Assembly: GCA_020444475.1 (NCBI GenBank)
Contig: JAHLKV010000002.1
Coordinates: 372,001-436,000, forward strand
Length of the DNA stretch: 64,000 nucleotides
Direction: 5' to 3'
Origin: a bacterium
GTDB lineage: Bacteria; Zixibacteria; MSB-5A5; GN15; FEB-12
Below the pieces are notes generated by a model. It made no database searches. It saw nothing but the letters and a program-made list of their open reading frames with translations, and had not been told where the DNA came from. Both the position numbers and the translations under genes were made by a program. The number at the start of each line of letters is the position of its first letter. Within the stretch, counting starts at the first letter, position 1. Of the stretch, positions 25,503-33,220 are shown one piece after another.

Positions 25503-25934
25503 CTATATGTCGAACAACACCTGCACCGAAGCAGGTTCGCTGTCGGACGGTTCCACTATCTCCATCATATGATATGACACACCCTTCACCTGTACTCCCT
25601 CACCATGACGGGATGCATCGAACGGTGCAATTCCAATCTCAGCGCGAAGGTGAGTCTTGTCGAGCAGCGTGACGTCAACATCGCCTAGTACCACCGATTC
25701 GGACTCATGGCGGACGATCAACTCCGATAGAAACGCCACCAGTAAGCCTTCCCGGTCGATAGACTCGACTTCGATCACCTCGCGCCGGCTCGCAACAATC
25801 TCTGCTTCGCCGGTAATCACCGCAAACATGCCTTCGGCGGCAGCCGCAAACGCTTCGTCGAGCGTGGCGCCGTACGCCTTTACGATGATATCGGCCGTAT
25901 GTTCCAGAAACTCGAATCGACGGAGTGTGCTCAT
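25503..25934 (-). CDS. Archease, RtcB cofactor
   Basis: A 143-residue archease. It promotes multiple turnover and guanylylation of RtcB. Conserved features: FEFLEHTADIIVKAYG near the N-terminus, AFAAAAEGMFAVIT, the acidic segment LLVAFLSELIVRHESE and VKGVSYHMMEI near the C-terminus. It is directly upstream of rtcB on the same strand. It could extend protein-based RNA repair to transcripts damaged under stress. Confidence 0.93.
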   Translation of the reverse strand: MSTLRRFEFLEHTADIIVKAYGATLDEAFAAAAEGMFAVITGEAEIVASRREVIEVESIDREGLLVAFLSELIVRHESESVVLGDVDVTLLDKTHLRAEIGIAPFDASRHGEGVQVKGVSYHMMEIVEPSDSEPASVQVLFDI

Positions 25935-26021
25935 ACTAAACTTCGGTCGTTCATCTCCACACTAATAATGTATGCGCTTCCGCATTTCCTGTCAGCACAA
26001 TTCGAGACCGGGCGCCAGCCA

Positions 26022-26055
26022 CAAAAAAAGCGGCCGGAGCGCAAACTCCGACCGC
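26022..26055 (-). terminator. Terminator of the ferritin-like gene
   Basis: Stem GCGGTCGGAG/CTCCGGCCGC (one G-T pair) read on the minus strand, followed by TTTTTTTG. It lies 26 bases past the stop at 26082. Confidence 0.85.
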
Positions 26056-26081
26056 CCGCACATGCTCTTTGTGTGAGGTTC

Positions 26082-26519
26082 TTACGAACCGTAGGGGTAC
26101 ATACCCTTTTTGATGGTCGCCAGCTGGTCGAGCAGCGCATTGTGCTTCTCCTCGTCGGCCAGCAGGTACTCAACCAGGTACTCCTGCACCGTCATCTTGG
26201 CGCCCTTGAGATACGACTTGGCTTCCTTGGCCAGCTCGATTGTCTGGCGTTCGGTCTCGATATGCTTCTCGATCTCGGTCCACACGTCGGCCAGTTCGTC
26301 CGGCGTCATGGTGTACGTACCTTTGAGGGTATCGACAATCATCTTCTGCGTAAGGGCGTGCATCTCGGAGTCACGTTTGATGATTTCCATGACGTGCTTG
26401 ATGATCGGGTTTTTGACCTTTGCGGCGATATCGGCGGTGGTCTTGATGGCGTTGGCTTCGACCTGCTGCCAGCGCTCCATGTTGGCGATCAGTTTCGCCT
26501 GCATCTCTTTCGTGGACAT
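26082..26519 (-). CDS. Ferritin-like/rubrerythrin-like four-helix protein
   Basis: A 145-residue all-helical protein with the spacing of a di-iron four-helix bundle. Glu in QVEANAIK is on helix 1, the ExH-type cluster RDSEMHALTQ on helix 2, Glu residues in EKHIETERQTIELA on helix 3 and EEKHNALLDQL on helix 4. There is no rubredoxin domain. It may store iron or reduce peroxide, but the fit to a named family is partial. The start follows GGGAGGTTGTGAA. It is a single-gene unit with its own terminator. Confidence 0.75.
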   Translation of the reverse strand: MSTKEMQAKLIANMERWQQVEANAIKTTADIAAKVKNPIIKHVMEIIKRDSEMHALTQKMIVDTLKGTYTMTPDELADVWTEIEKHIETERQTIELAKEAKSYLKGAKMTVQEYLVEYLLADEEKHNALLDQLATIKKGMYPYGS

Positions 26520-26819
26520 TTCACAACCTCCCGGAGTCAGCCCCGCACCCGGGGTGACGGATCTATGGTTTCGTATTGGCGTTAGCCGTATTCAGGGGAG
26601 AGCCCCTTATTGAACATCTCCCGATTGGTCCAAGATAAAAAGCAGGATGGATTTTGTCTACCGCTATCTCACGGAATGCGTTTGACGCGTGCGACGGATG
26701 GCGATGATAGCGGCGGAGGTATGACGGGTATACGGGACGAGTACGGCCATATGACTCCCCACCCGACGTCCGCCGTCGGCGGACTCTGGGTGGGCCACAA
26801 GAAGACGGGCGCCCGCCTT
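26520..26819. other. 300-base gap with a family E hairpin
   Basis: No gene supported. The right part contains an inverted repeat, CCCCACCCGACGTCCGCC ... GGCGGACTCTGGGTGGG (26757-26795), followed by CCACAA. It belongs to the same family as hairpins at 40915, 42277 and 43399. It lies just beyond the acetolactate synthase stop codon. Confidence 0.5.
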
Positions 26820-28460
26820 CTACAACAGACAGGTAATCGCGGCCAGCTCTTCGTTGAGCACCCGGTTGTTCTCCGTGTAGTCCACCGGGCAGTCGATTAT
26901 ATGCACGCCGCCGGTCTGATACGCCTTCTCGATAGTTGGTTGGAGCTGATCGGGCGAGAGAATCACATGCCCGTTCACACCGTAAGCATCGGCGTACTTT
27001 ATGAAATTCGGGTTGGTGAAATCGAGTCCGAAGTCCGAGAATCCCATCCCGATCTGTTTCCACTTGATCATCCCGTACGAGCTGTCGGTCAGGATCAGCA
27101 CTACCAGGTTCAACTTCAGCCGCACACAGGTCTCGATCTCCTGGCTGTTCATCAGGAAACCGCCGTCGCCGACTATCGCCATAACCCGACGGTCCGGGTA
27201 GAGCAGGCAGGCGGTCATCGCCGAGGGCAGCCCGGCTCCCATCGACGCCAGCGCGTTGTCGAGAATGATGCAGTTCGGGCGGTAGGTGGGGTAGTTGCGC
27301 GCAAACCAGATCTTGTACATGCCGTTGTCGAGTGCAATGATACCATCGTCGGGCATCACTTCGCGAACGTCTTTGACCAGTGTCTGCGGTTTGATCGGGA
27401 ACCCCTCATCATCGGCATGCTCGAGAATATGTTCCTCGAGACGCTTTTTCACGCGAAGATAGTACGCGAAATCCCACTTCTCCTGCGGCGTGATCTTCTC
27501 GGTCATCCTGCGCATGGTGCTGCCGATATCTCCCGGACAGACCAGCTGCGGGAAATAGACCTCGTCGAACTCCGCTGAGCGGTAGTTGATATGGATGACT
27601 TTCGTCCCACCGGGGTGCATGAAAAACGGCGGTTTCTCGACCACGTCGTGGCCGACATTGATGATCAAATCGGCCCGGTCGATCGCACAGTGAATGTAGT
27701 CGTGATCGGACAGAGCAGCCGTCCCGATAAACAGCGGATGGCGCTCGTCGATAACGCCCTTCCCCATCTGCGTATTGAAAAACGGGATGCCGGTCTTGTC
27801 GATAAATTGTTTGATCGCCCCCATTCCCGGCTTGCGGTTGGCGCCGGCGCCGATCAAGAGCAGCGGCCGCTCGGCCGCTTCGATCATCTGCACTGCTTCT
27901 TCGATTGTCCGCTCGTCTGCGTCGGGCCGGCGGATTCGCACGGCGGGTATGACCGGCGTGTCGGTTTCTTCGGTCGCGATATCTTCGGGAAGCTCCAGGT
28001 GGACTGCGCCCGGTCGTTCGATTGTCGCCAGCCGGAACGCTTCGCGCACGATCGCCGGGATCGTGTTGCCGTGGACGATCTGTTTGGTGAACTTGGTCAG
28101 GGGCTGCATCATATCGATAATGTCGATTATCTGGAACCGTCCCTGCTTGCTCTTGAGGATCGGTTTCTGTCCGGTGATCATCACCATCGGCATAGCGCCG
28201 AGCTGCGCGTAGGCGGCGGCGGTGACCAGGTTGGTGGCGCCGGGGCCGAGGGTTGACAGGCAGACGCCGGGCGAGCCGGTCAGACGGCCGTAGGTGGCGG
28301 CCATAAATCCAGCCGCCTGCTCATGGCGGGTGACGACGAGCTTGATGGTCGAAGTCCGCAGCGACTCGAGCAGATCGAGGTTTTCTTCGCCGGGAATGCC
28401 GAATATGTATTTGACGCCCTCTTCTTCGAGCGCTCTCACAAACAGATCCGATGCTTTCAT
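26820..28460 (-). CDS. Acetolactate synthase-type thiamine diphosphate enzyme
   Basis: A 546-residue ThDP enzyme. The activating Glu is in VVTRHEQAAGFMA; FGIPGEENLDLLESL begins the pyrimidine domain. The ThDP/Mg2+ motif is GDGGFLMNSQEIETCVRLKLN. MIKWKQIGMGFSDFGLDFTNP resembles catabolic acetolactate synthase (AlsS), which condenses two pyruvates to 2-acetolactate. No small regulatory subunit gene is adjacent, which also favours the AlsS type. The ATG at 28460 directly follows GGAGGAT. Other pyruvate-condensing or -decarboxylating relatives remain possible. Confidence 0.85.
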   Translation of the reverse strand: MKASDLFVRALEEEGVKYIFGIPGEENLDLLESLRTSTIKLVVTRHEQAAGFMAATYGRLTGSPGVCLSTLGPGATNLVTAAAYAQLGAMPMVMITGQKPILKSKQGRFQIIDIIDMMQPLTKFTKQIVHGNTIPAIVREAFRLATIERPGAVHLELPEDIATEETDTPVIPAVRIRRPDADERTIEEAVQMIEAAERPLLLIGAGANRKPGMGAIKQFIDKTGIPFFNTQMGKGVIDERHPLFIGTAALSDHDYIHCAIDRADLIINVGHDVVEKPPFFMHPGGTKVIHINYRSAEFDEVYFPQLVCPGDIGSTMRRMTEKITPQEKWDFAYYLRVKKRLEEHILEHADDEGFPIKPQTLVKDVREVMPDDGIIALDNGMYKIWFARNYPTYRPNCIILDNALASMGAGLPSAMTACLLYPDRRVMAIVGDGGFLMNSQEIETCVRLKLNLVVLILTDSSYGMIKWKQIGMGFSDFGLDFTNPNFIKYADAYGVNGHVILSPDQLQPTIEKAYQTGGVHIIDCPVDYTENNRVLNEELAAITCLL

Positions 28461-28684
28461 ATCCTCCAGAGCCTTTGTAATGGGGCGGGTCTACCAAGAG
28501 TATCGGCCGATAATCGGCCTATCGCAAGAAAGGCCAATTTCGGCTTTGCTTCAAGCAGATTCGGCCCTTGCGAGTGGTTGGGACGACCTATCGTTTTGTC
28601 AGATAACGGATTTGGGGGCAGGAAGTTCCGGGTGGGGGATTATGTCGTGGTCTATTGTACGCGCTTAGATTTCAGACGAGATGA

Positions 28685-28710
28685 GTAGGTCAGGTCGCTT
28701 GCGACCTGAT
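28685..28710. repeat. REP-like hairpin, family B
   Basis: GTAGGTCAGGTCGCTTGCGA, continuing CCTGAT: a GTAG foot and a stem TCAGGTCGC/GCGACCTGA with a 2-base loop. The same 26 bases recur, inverted, at 42329-42354 and 56168-56193. Confidence 0.75.
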
Positions 28711-28723
28711 GGCTCCGTAAAGT

Positions 28724-29026
28724 CTAACCCCCTCCCCCTTCAACCCACAACCCCAGCATCGCTACCACGCCGGTCACCAGCCACAACGCATAGATCGCCG
28801 CTACTATCGAAGCCAGTGTCGCATATCGGAAGGTTCGCTCGAAAAGCCGCGTCCGTATCCCGATGGTCAAACCTATCGCCGATGGCAGCAGCGCAGTCAG
28901 CATCATCACCTTGCTGAACTCCGCAAATCCAAGTTCCGGTCGCGAGACGAAAATCCAAAACGACAGGCACACCGAGACAGCAAACACAGCCAGATACGCT
29001 ATGAACCATCGGGATTGTACAGACAC
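28724..29026 (-). CDS. Small integral membrane protein of unknown function
   Basis: A 100-residue protein with three hydrophobic segments (WFIAYLAVFAVSVCLSFWIF, VMMLTALLPSAIGLTIGI and ATLASIVAAIYALWLVTGVV) and a Gly-rich end. It starts with GTG, preceded by GGGGGA at 10 bases. It stands alone before the repeat at 28685. No family recognised. Confidence 0.6.
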   Translation of the reverse strand: MSVQSRWFIAYLAVFAVSVCLSFWIFVSRPELGFAEFSKVMMLTALLPSAIGLTIGIRTRLFERTFRYATLASIVAAIYALWLVTGVVAMLGLWVEGGGG

Positions 29027-29133
29027 CAGGACAGATCCCCCAAAGAGAAGCTACTTTTCTCTATGATTCGGTCGATCAGCCGCCGATATTCATAATAGAC
29101 TCTTGTATCCCTGTTAATCGAAAGGACACTCCC

Positions 29134-29949
29134 ATGCGTACCGGGCATGTTATATTCTTGTTGTCCATCGGCTTACTGCTGACAATCGCCTCCTTCGTGG
29201 CCTGTTCCGATGATACCCCAACCAAAGGCGGCTCGGTCGATCCGACCGGCGATATCGACGGCTTCACCGCCACCCATCTGGCATCGGATCAGTTCGACCA
29301 GATTCCCCAGGCGGCGTTTGATTCGGTCCGCGCCAGATTCACCATATTCTACGGCCATACATCTCACGGTAGCCAGCTCATGACCGGGCTGGACCTGCTG
29401 GAATCCGAATACGCCCATTGTGATCAACCCTCAGTGCATGAGTACGGCGATGATCTCGGGACGCTTGGTGATACCTCGTGGGTGCCGCCAACCCGTTCCT
29501 GGCTGACCGCGCACCCGGAATGCAACATGGTGATCTGGTCCTGGTGCGGCGGTTGTTCGGGCAACACCACCGAAGGGATCAACGCCTATCTCAGCGCCAT
29601 GTCGGGGCTGGAGTCCGACTATCCGGATGTCATATTTGTGTACATGACGGGTCATCTCGATGGCACCGGGGTCGACGGCACGCTTTACCAGAGCAATACG
29701 CTCATTCGCGCCTATTGCGAAGATCACGACAAGGTGCTGTATGATTTTGCCGATGTCGAGAGCTACGATCCCGATGGTACGTACTATCCCAACGAAACCG
29801 ACTCCTGCGGCTGGTGCCACGAGTGGTGTGCAGAGAACGACTGTGATGACTGCGGCTGCGCGCACTCACACTGCTTCAACTGTTACCGCAAGGGGCAGGC
29901 ATTCTGGTGGCTGCTGGCCCGCCTGAGCGGCTGGGGGGACGAGTACTAG
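29134..29949 (+). CDS. Lipoprotein with Cys-rich C-terminus, possible SGNH-like fold
   Basis: A 271-residue protein with a lipobox (SFVAC, Cys24). The body has FYGHTSHGSQLMTGLDLL, then MVIWSWCGGCSGN and VIFVYMTGHLDGTG. This layout recalls SGNH/GDSL-type hydrolase-like families but lacks a GDS motif. The end (about residues 228-255) packs 8 cysteines into 26 residues as CxxC-type pairs among Asp/His/Trp, suggesting a metal or disulfide knot. It closes with AFWWLLARLSGW. The start follows AAAGGACACTCCC. Function unknown. Confidence 0.75.
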   Translation: MRTGHVIFLLSIGLLLTIASFVACSDDTPTKGGSVDPTGDIDGFTATHLASDQFDQIPQAAFDSVRARFTIFYGHTSHGSQLMTGLDLLESEYAHCDQPSVHEYGDDLGTLGDTSWVPPTRSWLTAHPECNMVIWSWCGGCSGNTTEGINAYLSAMSGLESDYPDVIFVYMTGHLDGTGVDGTLYQSNTLIRAYCEDHDKVLYDFADVESYDPDGTYYPNETDSCGWCHEWCAENDCDDCGCAHSHCFNCYRKGQAFWWLLARLSGWGDEY

Positions 29950-29964
29950 TTCGACCGTCTTGTT

Positions 29965-30128
29965 GTAGGTCAGGTCCGGTCGCGATTGTATCTCCGAACG
30001 AGTGAGGCAGTGCAACACGAGCGACCGGTGCTGACGGCGCCTGTCGCGGAGAAGATGTCAGCACCGTTTGCGGGTGAGATTGGTGTTGGAATGCACGAGA
30101 GGTGGTTTCGCAAACGGAGCTGACCTAC
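29965..30128. repeat. BIME-like doublet, family A (164 bp)
   Basis: Ends GTAGGTCAG ... CTGACCTAC. The left half folds with arms CCGGTCGC/GCGACCGG, the right half with CCGTTTGCG/CGCAAACGG. The centre has GGTGCTGAC and GTCAGCACC. It lies 15 bases after the lipoprotein stop. Relative to the copy at 53826 the two halves are swapped, i.e. the whole unit is inverted. Confidence 0.85.
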
Positions 30129-30241
30129 AATCAATTGTCGGGATGACGAAACCTTCGAAGCCTGTCATACCGGCGATGGCCGGTGCGAAGACAGACCTTC
30201 CCCGCAAGCCGCGTAGGCAGGTCGATTAGCGTCTGAGTAAA

Positions 30242-30267
30242 TCATCCTTCGACTCCGCTCAGGATGA
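30242..30267. repeat. Short hairpin repeat, family K
   Basis: TCATCCTTCGACTCCGCTCA then GGATGA: arms TCATCC/GGATGA and CTTCGA..., related to 43473, 50791 and 62289 where the arms are TCATGC/GCATGA. The gap 29950-30429 holds this, the family A doublet and no gene. Confidence 0.6.
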
Positions 30268-30429
30268 CGGGAGCCGTTCCGTTCAGGATGACGGGAGCCG
30301 TGTTGTCAGGCGGGGTCGCCGACAACTCCGTCCACCCACAATCGCCTTGCCCCCATAGCGATACATGCGGTATATTGTCTCTTCCAAACCACAACCGATC
30401 ACCCGAAACACGGCCCGTCGAATAGTTCC

Positions 30430-31155
30430 ATGACCGACCACTTCCGTACAGTCTGTATCCTTCCCGCCTACAACGAATCGGGCAAAATCGGCCGGGTCGT
30501 ACGCAAGGTGACTGATACCGGTGAAGTTGACGAAACAGTCGTGGTCGATGACTGCTCCACCGATTCGACCCACGACGAAGCTCGCGCGGCCGGGGCGACG
30601 GTCCTTCGGCACGAGCGCAACTCCGGGGTCGGCGCCGGTATTCGCACGGGGCTGTTCTACGGCCGCACACACGGCTTTGATATCGCGGTGATTTTATCCG
30701 GGGATGACCAGCACGAACCGAAAGAGCTGAAATCAGTGCTGGATATCCTCCGTGAAGACCGCGCCGATTTTGTCCAGGGCTCTCGTCGCCTCAAAGGGGG
30801 CAAGACGGTCAACGGTCCCCTCTTTCGTGAGATCTCCACCCGCCTGTTCTCGCTCGTTTTCACTATCATGTGCGGGAAGCGAATCACCGATGGCACCAAC
30901 GGTTTCCGGGCCTTTTTCCTGACGCTGCTCGATGATCCGAGGATCAACCTCGAACAGGAATGGCTCAATACCTACGAGCTGGAGCCCTATCTGCTGTACC
31001 GCGCGGTTCAGTCAATGAACTGCCGGGTGGTTGAATCTCCCGTGACTGTATATTATCATGGAGACAGCCGACAGTATACCAAGATGAAGCCGTTTCGTGA
31101 TTGGTGGCGGCTGGCCCGCCCCCTCTTCCTTCTGCGGTTTGGGATAAAAGGCTGA
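30430..31155 (+). CDS. Glycosyltransferase family 2 protein
   Basis: A 241-residue GT-A fold transferase using an activated sugar. The N-terminal motif is CILPAYNESGKIGRVV, the first acidic motif VVVDDCSTDSTHDEA and the DxD-like site ILSGDDQHEPKEL. VQGSRRLKGG and TDGTNGFRAF match the dolichyl-phosphate mannose synthase-like subgroup. No C-terminal membrane domain is present. The next gene, a nucleotide-sugar epimerase, begins 4 bases after its stop, so both probably serve cell-surface glycan assembly. Confidence 0.92.
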   Translation: MTDHFRTVCILPAYNESGKIGRVVRKVTDTGEVDETVVVDDCSTDSTHDEARAAGATVLRHERNSGVGAGIRTGLFYGRTHGFDIAVILSGDDQHEPKELKSVLDILREDRADFVQGSRRLKGGKTVNGPLFREISTRLFSLVFTIMCGKRITDGTNGFRAFFLTLLDDPRINLEQEWLNTYELEPYLLYRAVQSMNCRVVESPVTVYYHGDSRQYTKMKPFRDWWRLARPLFLLRFGIKG

Positions 31156-31159
31156 TACT

Positions 31160-32116
31160 ATGACCGAGCTTTCGTTTGCGGGAAAAACAGTCCTGGTGAC
31201 CGGCGGCGCCGGATTTGTCGGGTCTAATCTGGTCGGGCGAGTTGCTCGCGCCGGCGGAAAGGTGATCGTTCTTGACGATCTCTGCTCCGGTACGCTCGAC
31301 AATCTCGATAACGACATCGAGTACGAGTTCATCGAGGGTTCCGTCACCGACTCGGCGCTCGTCACCGATCTGATCAAACGTGCCGACTTTGTCGCCCATC
31401 TCGCCGCCCGCAATATCGTCGTCTCTACGAAGAACCCCCGCGATGACTACGAGGTCAATATCGGCGGCACGCTCAACGTCCTCATGGCCGCCCGCGAGCA
31501 CCCGGTGGAGCGGATCGTGTACACGTCATCGGCCTCCGTTTACGGCAATCCGAGAATCATCCCCATTCTCGAAGATGAACGTCCACATACCTTCTCGCCG
31601 TACGCCGTTTCGAAACTTGCCGGCGAGAATTACTGCTACGCTTTCTACGAGACCTACCATCTGCCGGTAGCATCGGTCCGCTACTCCAACGTCTACGGCC
31701 CGAAGCAATCGCCGACCAATCCTTACTGCGGCGTGATCGCCAAGTTTATGGACAGCATCAGCCGAGGCGAACACCCGTCGGTGCACGGCGACGGTCAGCA
31801 AACAAGAGACTTCACCTATGTCGACGACGCGGTCGAGGCGACATTGACGGCGTTGCTCTCCCCCAAGTCCGAAGGGGGCGTGTACAATATCGGCACCGGT
31901 ACCGAGACCAAGGTTCTGGAGCTGGTACATATTATCGCACGCCTGCTCGGCCGCGAGGTGATACCGGAGCATATCGACCGAAGAGATATCGACAACATTC
32001 GAAGGCGCGTGGTCAGTATCGAACGTATCCGCACCCAGCTTCGCTGGCAACCGACCGTGACTCTTGAGGAAGGCCTGCGGCGGACGGTTGACTGGTTCCT
32101 CCAGACCCATCGGTAA
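31160..32116 (+). CDS. NAD-dependent nucleotide-sugar epimerase/dehydratase (GalE-like)
   Basis: A 318-residue extended SDR. Rossmann motif TGGAGFVGSNL, catalytic Thr/Ser region VYTSSASVYGNP, active-site block PYAVSKLAGENYC (YxxxK) and RYSNVYGPKQSP. These match UDP-glucose 4-epimerase-like enzymes. The precise sugar is not readable. It is co-transcribed with the preceding glycosyltransferase. Confidence 0.9.
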   Translation: MTELSFAGKTVLVTGGAGFVGSNLVGRVARAGGKVIVLDDLCSGTLDNLDNDIEYEFIEGSVTDSALVTDLIKRADFVAHLAARNIVVSTKNPRDDYEVNIGGTLNVLMAAREHPVERIVYTSSASVYGNPRIIPILEDERPHTFSPYAVSKLAGENYCYAFYETYHLPVASVRYSNVYGPKQSPTNPYCGVIAKFMDSISRGEHPSVHGDGQQTRDFTYVDDAVEATLTALLSPKSEGGVYNIGTGTETKVLELVHIIARLLGREVIPEHIDRRDIDNIRRRVVSIERIRTQLRWQPTVTLEEGLRRTVDWFLQTHR

Positions 32117-32132
32117 ACCGTCTTCCGGTGTG

Positions 32133-32265
32133 GTCACCCTTCGACAAGCTCAGGGTGACTTTTTTCGGCTCTCGATTCGTTAGTTCACCTCAATAGCGTC
32201 GGAGACGTCAGTCTGAGCCTGGCGAAGACTGAGCCTGGCGAAGATTGAGCTGATCGAAGCCTGCC
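32133..32265. repeat. Family K hairpin and short tandem repeat
   Basis: GTCACCCTTCGACAAGCTCA then GGGTGAC (32133-32158) is a K-type hairpin with a third arm version. At about 32213-32265, TGAGCCTGGCGAAGA is repeated in tandem with a third, diverged copy. The rest of the gap to 32448 shows nothing further. Confidence 0.55.
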
Positions 32266-32448
32266 CCTCCCCCTATGCAACGAACTGTCTAAACACCGTC
32301 GCCAGCCCCCGCTGTGGGCAGTCCCCTATACCCGCGGAAGCAACCGATTCCTAACGACTTAGCAGGCCGTGACCGCTCGTGACAAAATCGGCCCGCCGTT
32401 TGCAGTACCCCCTCTCAGAAAAACAGCCATCCGCCCACGGAGACTTCT

Positions 32449-33153
32449 ATGAAAAGACTGCTTGTTTTAGCGTTGCCGATGCTTGCCCTCTCGATTGTCC
32501 CCGTCTTCTCGGGCTGCGACAAGGAGAAGGTTGTTAACTCGACCGAGTATATCGAGAAATATGTCGAAGGTCCAACCGATACCGTGACCGTCCATCATAC
32601 CGACACGGTAGTGGTCCACGACACAACCTCGTCGACCATCACCGATACGGTCGTTGTTCGCGATACCGTCAGCATTCATGACACGGTAACGGTGACGCAG
32701 CACCACTACGATACCACGGTCGTCACGGTCACCGTGACCGACACGGTGCAGACCATTGTCAACCACTACGATACGGTAACGGTGACCAGTTATCAGCCGA
32801 GTGCAGAGCACGCCTACACCGCACTGCAGGCCTACAACGATCCGATGGTGATAGATTTTGCGTACAGCGAGTTCGGCTACAACGACGGTTGGGTGTTTTA
32901 CCTCTCGGCCTACCAGGTCGATCTCCAGCAGAACGCGACCGGCGTGTATTCTATCTATGGCTATATCGACTACTGGGCGCCCGACTGGTCCGGCTATTAT
33001 CCGCTGGAGTTTTACTGGACTATGTCGTACCAGGGCGGTGACCCGGCCGATCCCAACAACTGGTCGATAGCCGAGCCGACCGCGGCGAGCCCTCATGAGC
33101 CAGGTATCCGACTCGCCAATGATCCTCGTCGCGACTACAATTCGACTCGATAA
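32449..33153 (+). CDS. Lipoprotein with DTV-repeat stalk
   Basis: A 234-residue protein with a lipobox (VFSGC, Cys23). Residues of about 40-118 are a repeat built on D-T-V (for example TDTVVVHDTT, VRDTVSIHDTVTVTQ). Val/Thr alternates with His and Asp, as expected for an extended beta or fibrous stalk. The C-terminal globular part (about 120-215) is Tyr/Trp-rich and beta-like. It could hold the domain away from the outer membrane. The repeat is also visible in the DNA. A strong terminator follows at 33183. The family is not recognised. Confidence 0.75.
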   Translation: MKRLLVLALPMLALSIVPVFSGCDKEKVVNSTEYIEKYVEGPTDTVTVHHTDTVVVHDTTSSTITDTVVVRDTVSIHDTVTVTQHHYDTTVVTVTVTDTVQTIVNHYDTVTVTSYQPSAEHAYTALQAYNDPMVIDFAYSEFGYNDGWVFYLSAYQVDLQQNATGVYSIYGYIDYWAPDWSGYYPLEFYWTMSYQGGDPADPNNWSIAEPTAASPHEPGIRLANDPRRDYNSTR

Positions 33154-33182
33154 GTGTTCCTACTTACTTGCTGAACAGAAAG

Positions 33183-33217
33183 CCCGGAGAGCGCCGCTTC
33201 ACGCTCTCCGGGTTTTC
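33183..33217 (+). terminator. Terminator after the DTV-repeat lipoprotein gene
   Basis: Eleven-base perfect stem CCCGGAGAGCG/CGCTCTCCGGG with loop of 8, followed by TTTTCG. It sits between two convergent genes. Confidence 0.88.
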
Positions 33218-33220
33218 GCA

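Noticed and set aside
24365..25672. A 435-codon open frame on the plus strand
   Set aside because: Antisense to rtcB and archease, both of which are unambiguous.
29965..30128. Family A as a tRNA-like gene, because a cloverleaf can be drawn
   Set aside because: Arms are far too long and variable, with no tRNA consensus bases. The two-hairpin REP doublet explains it better.
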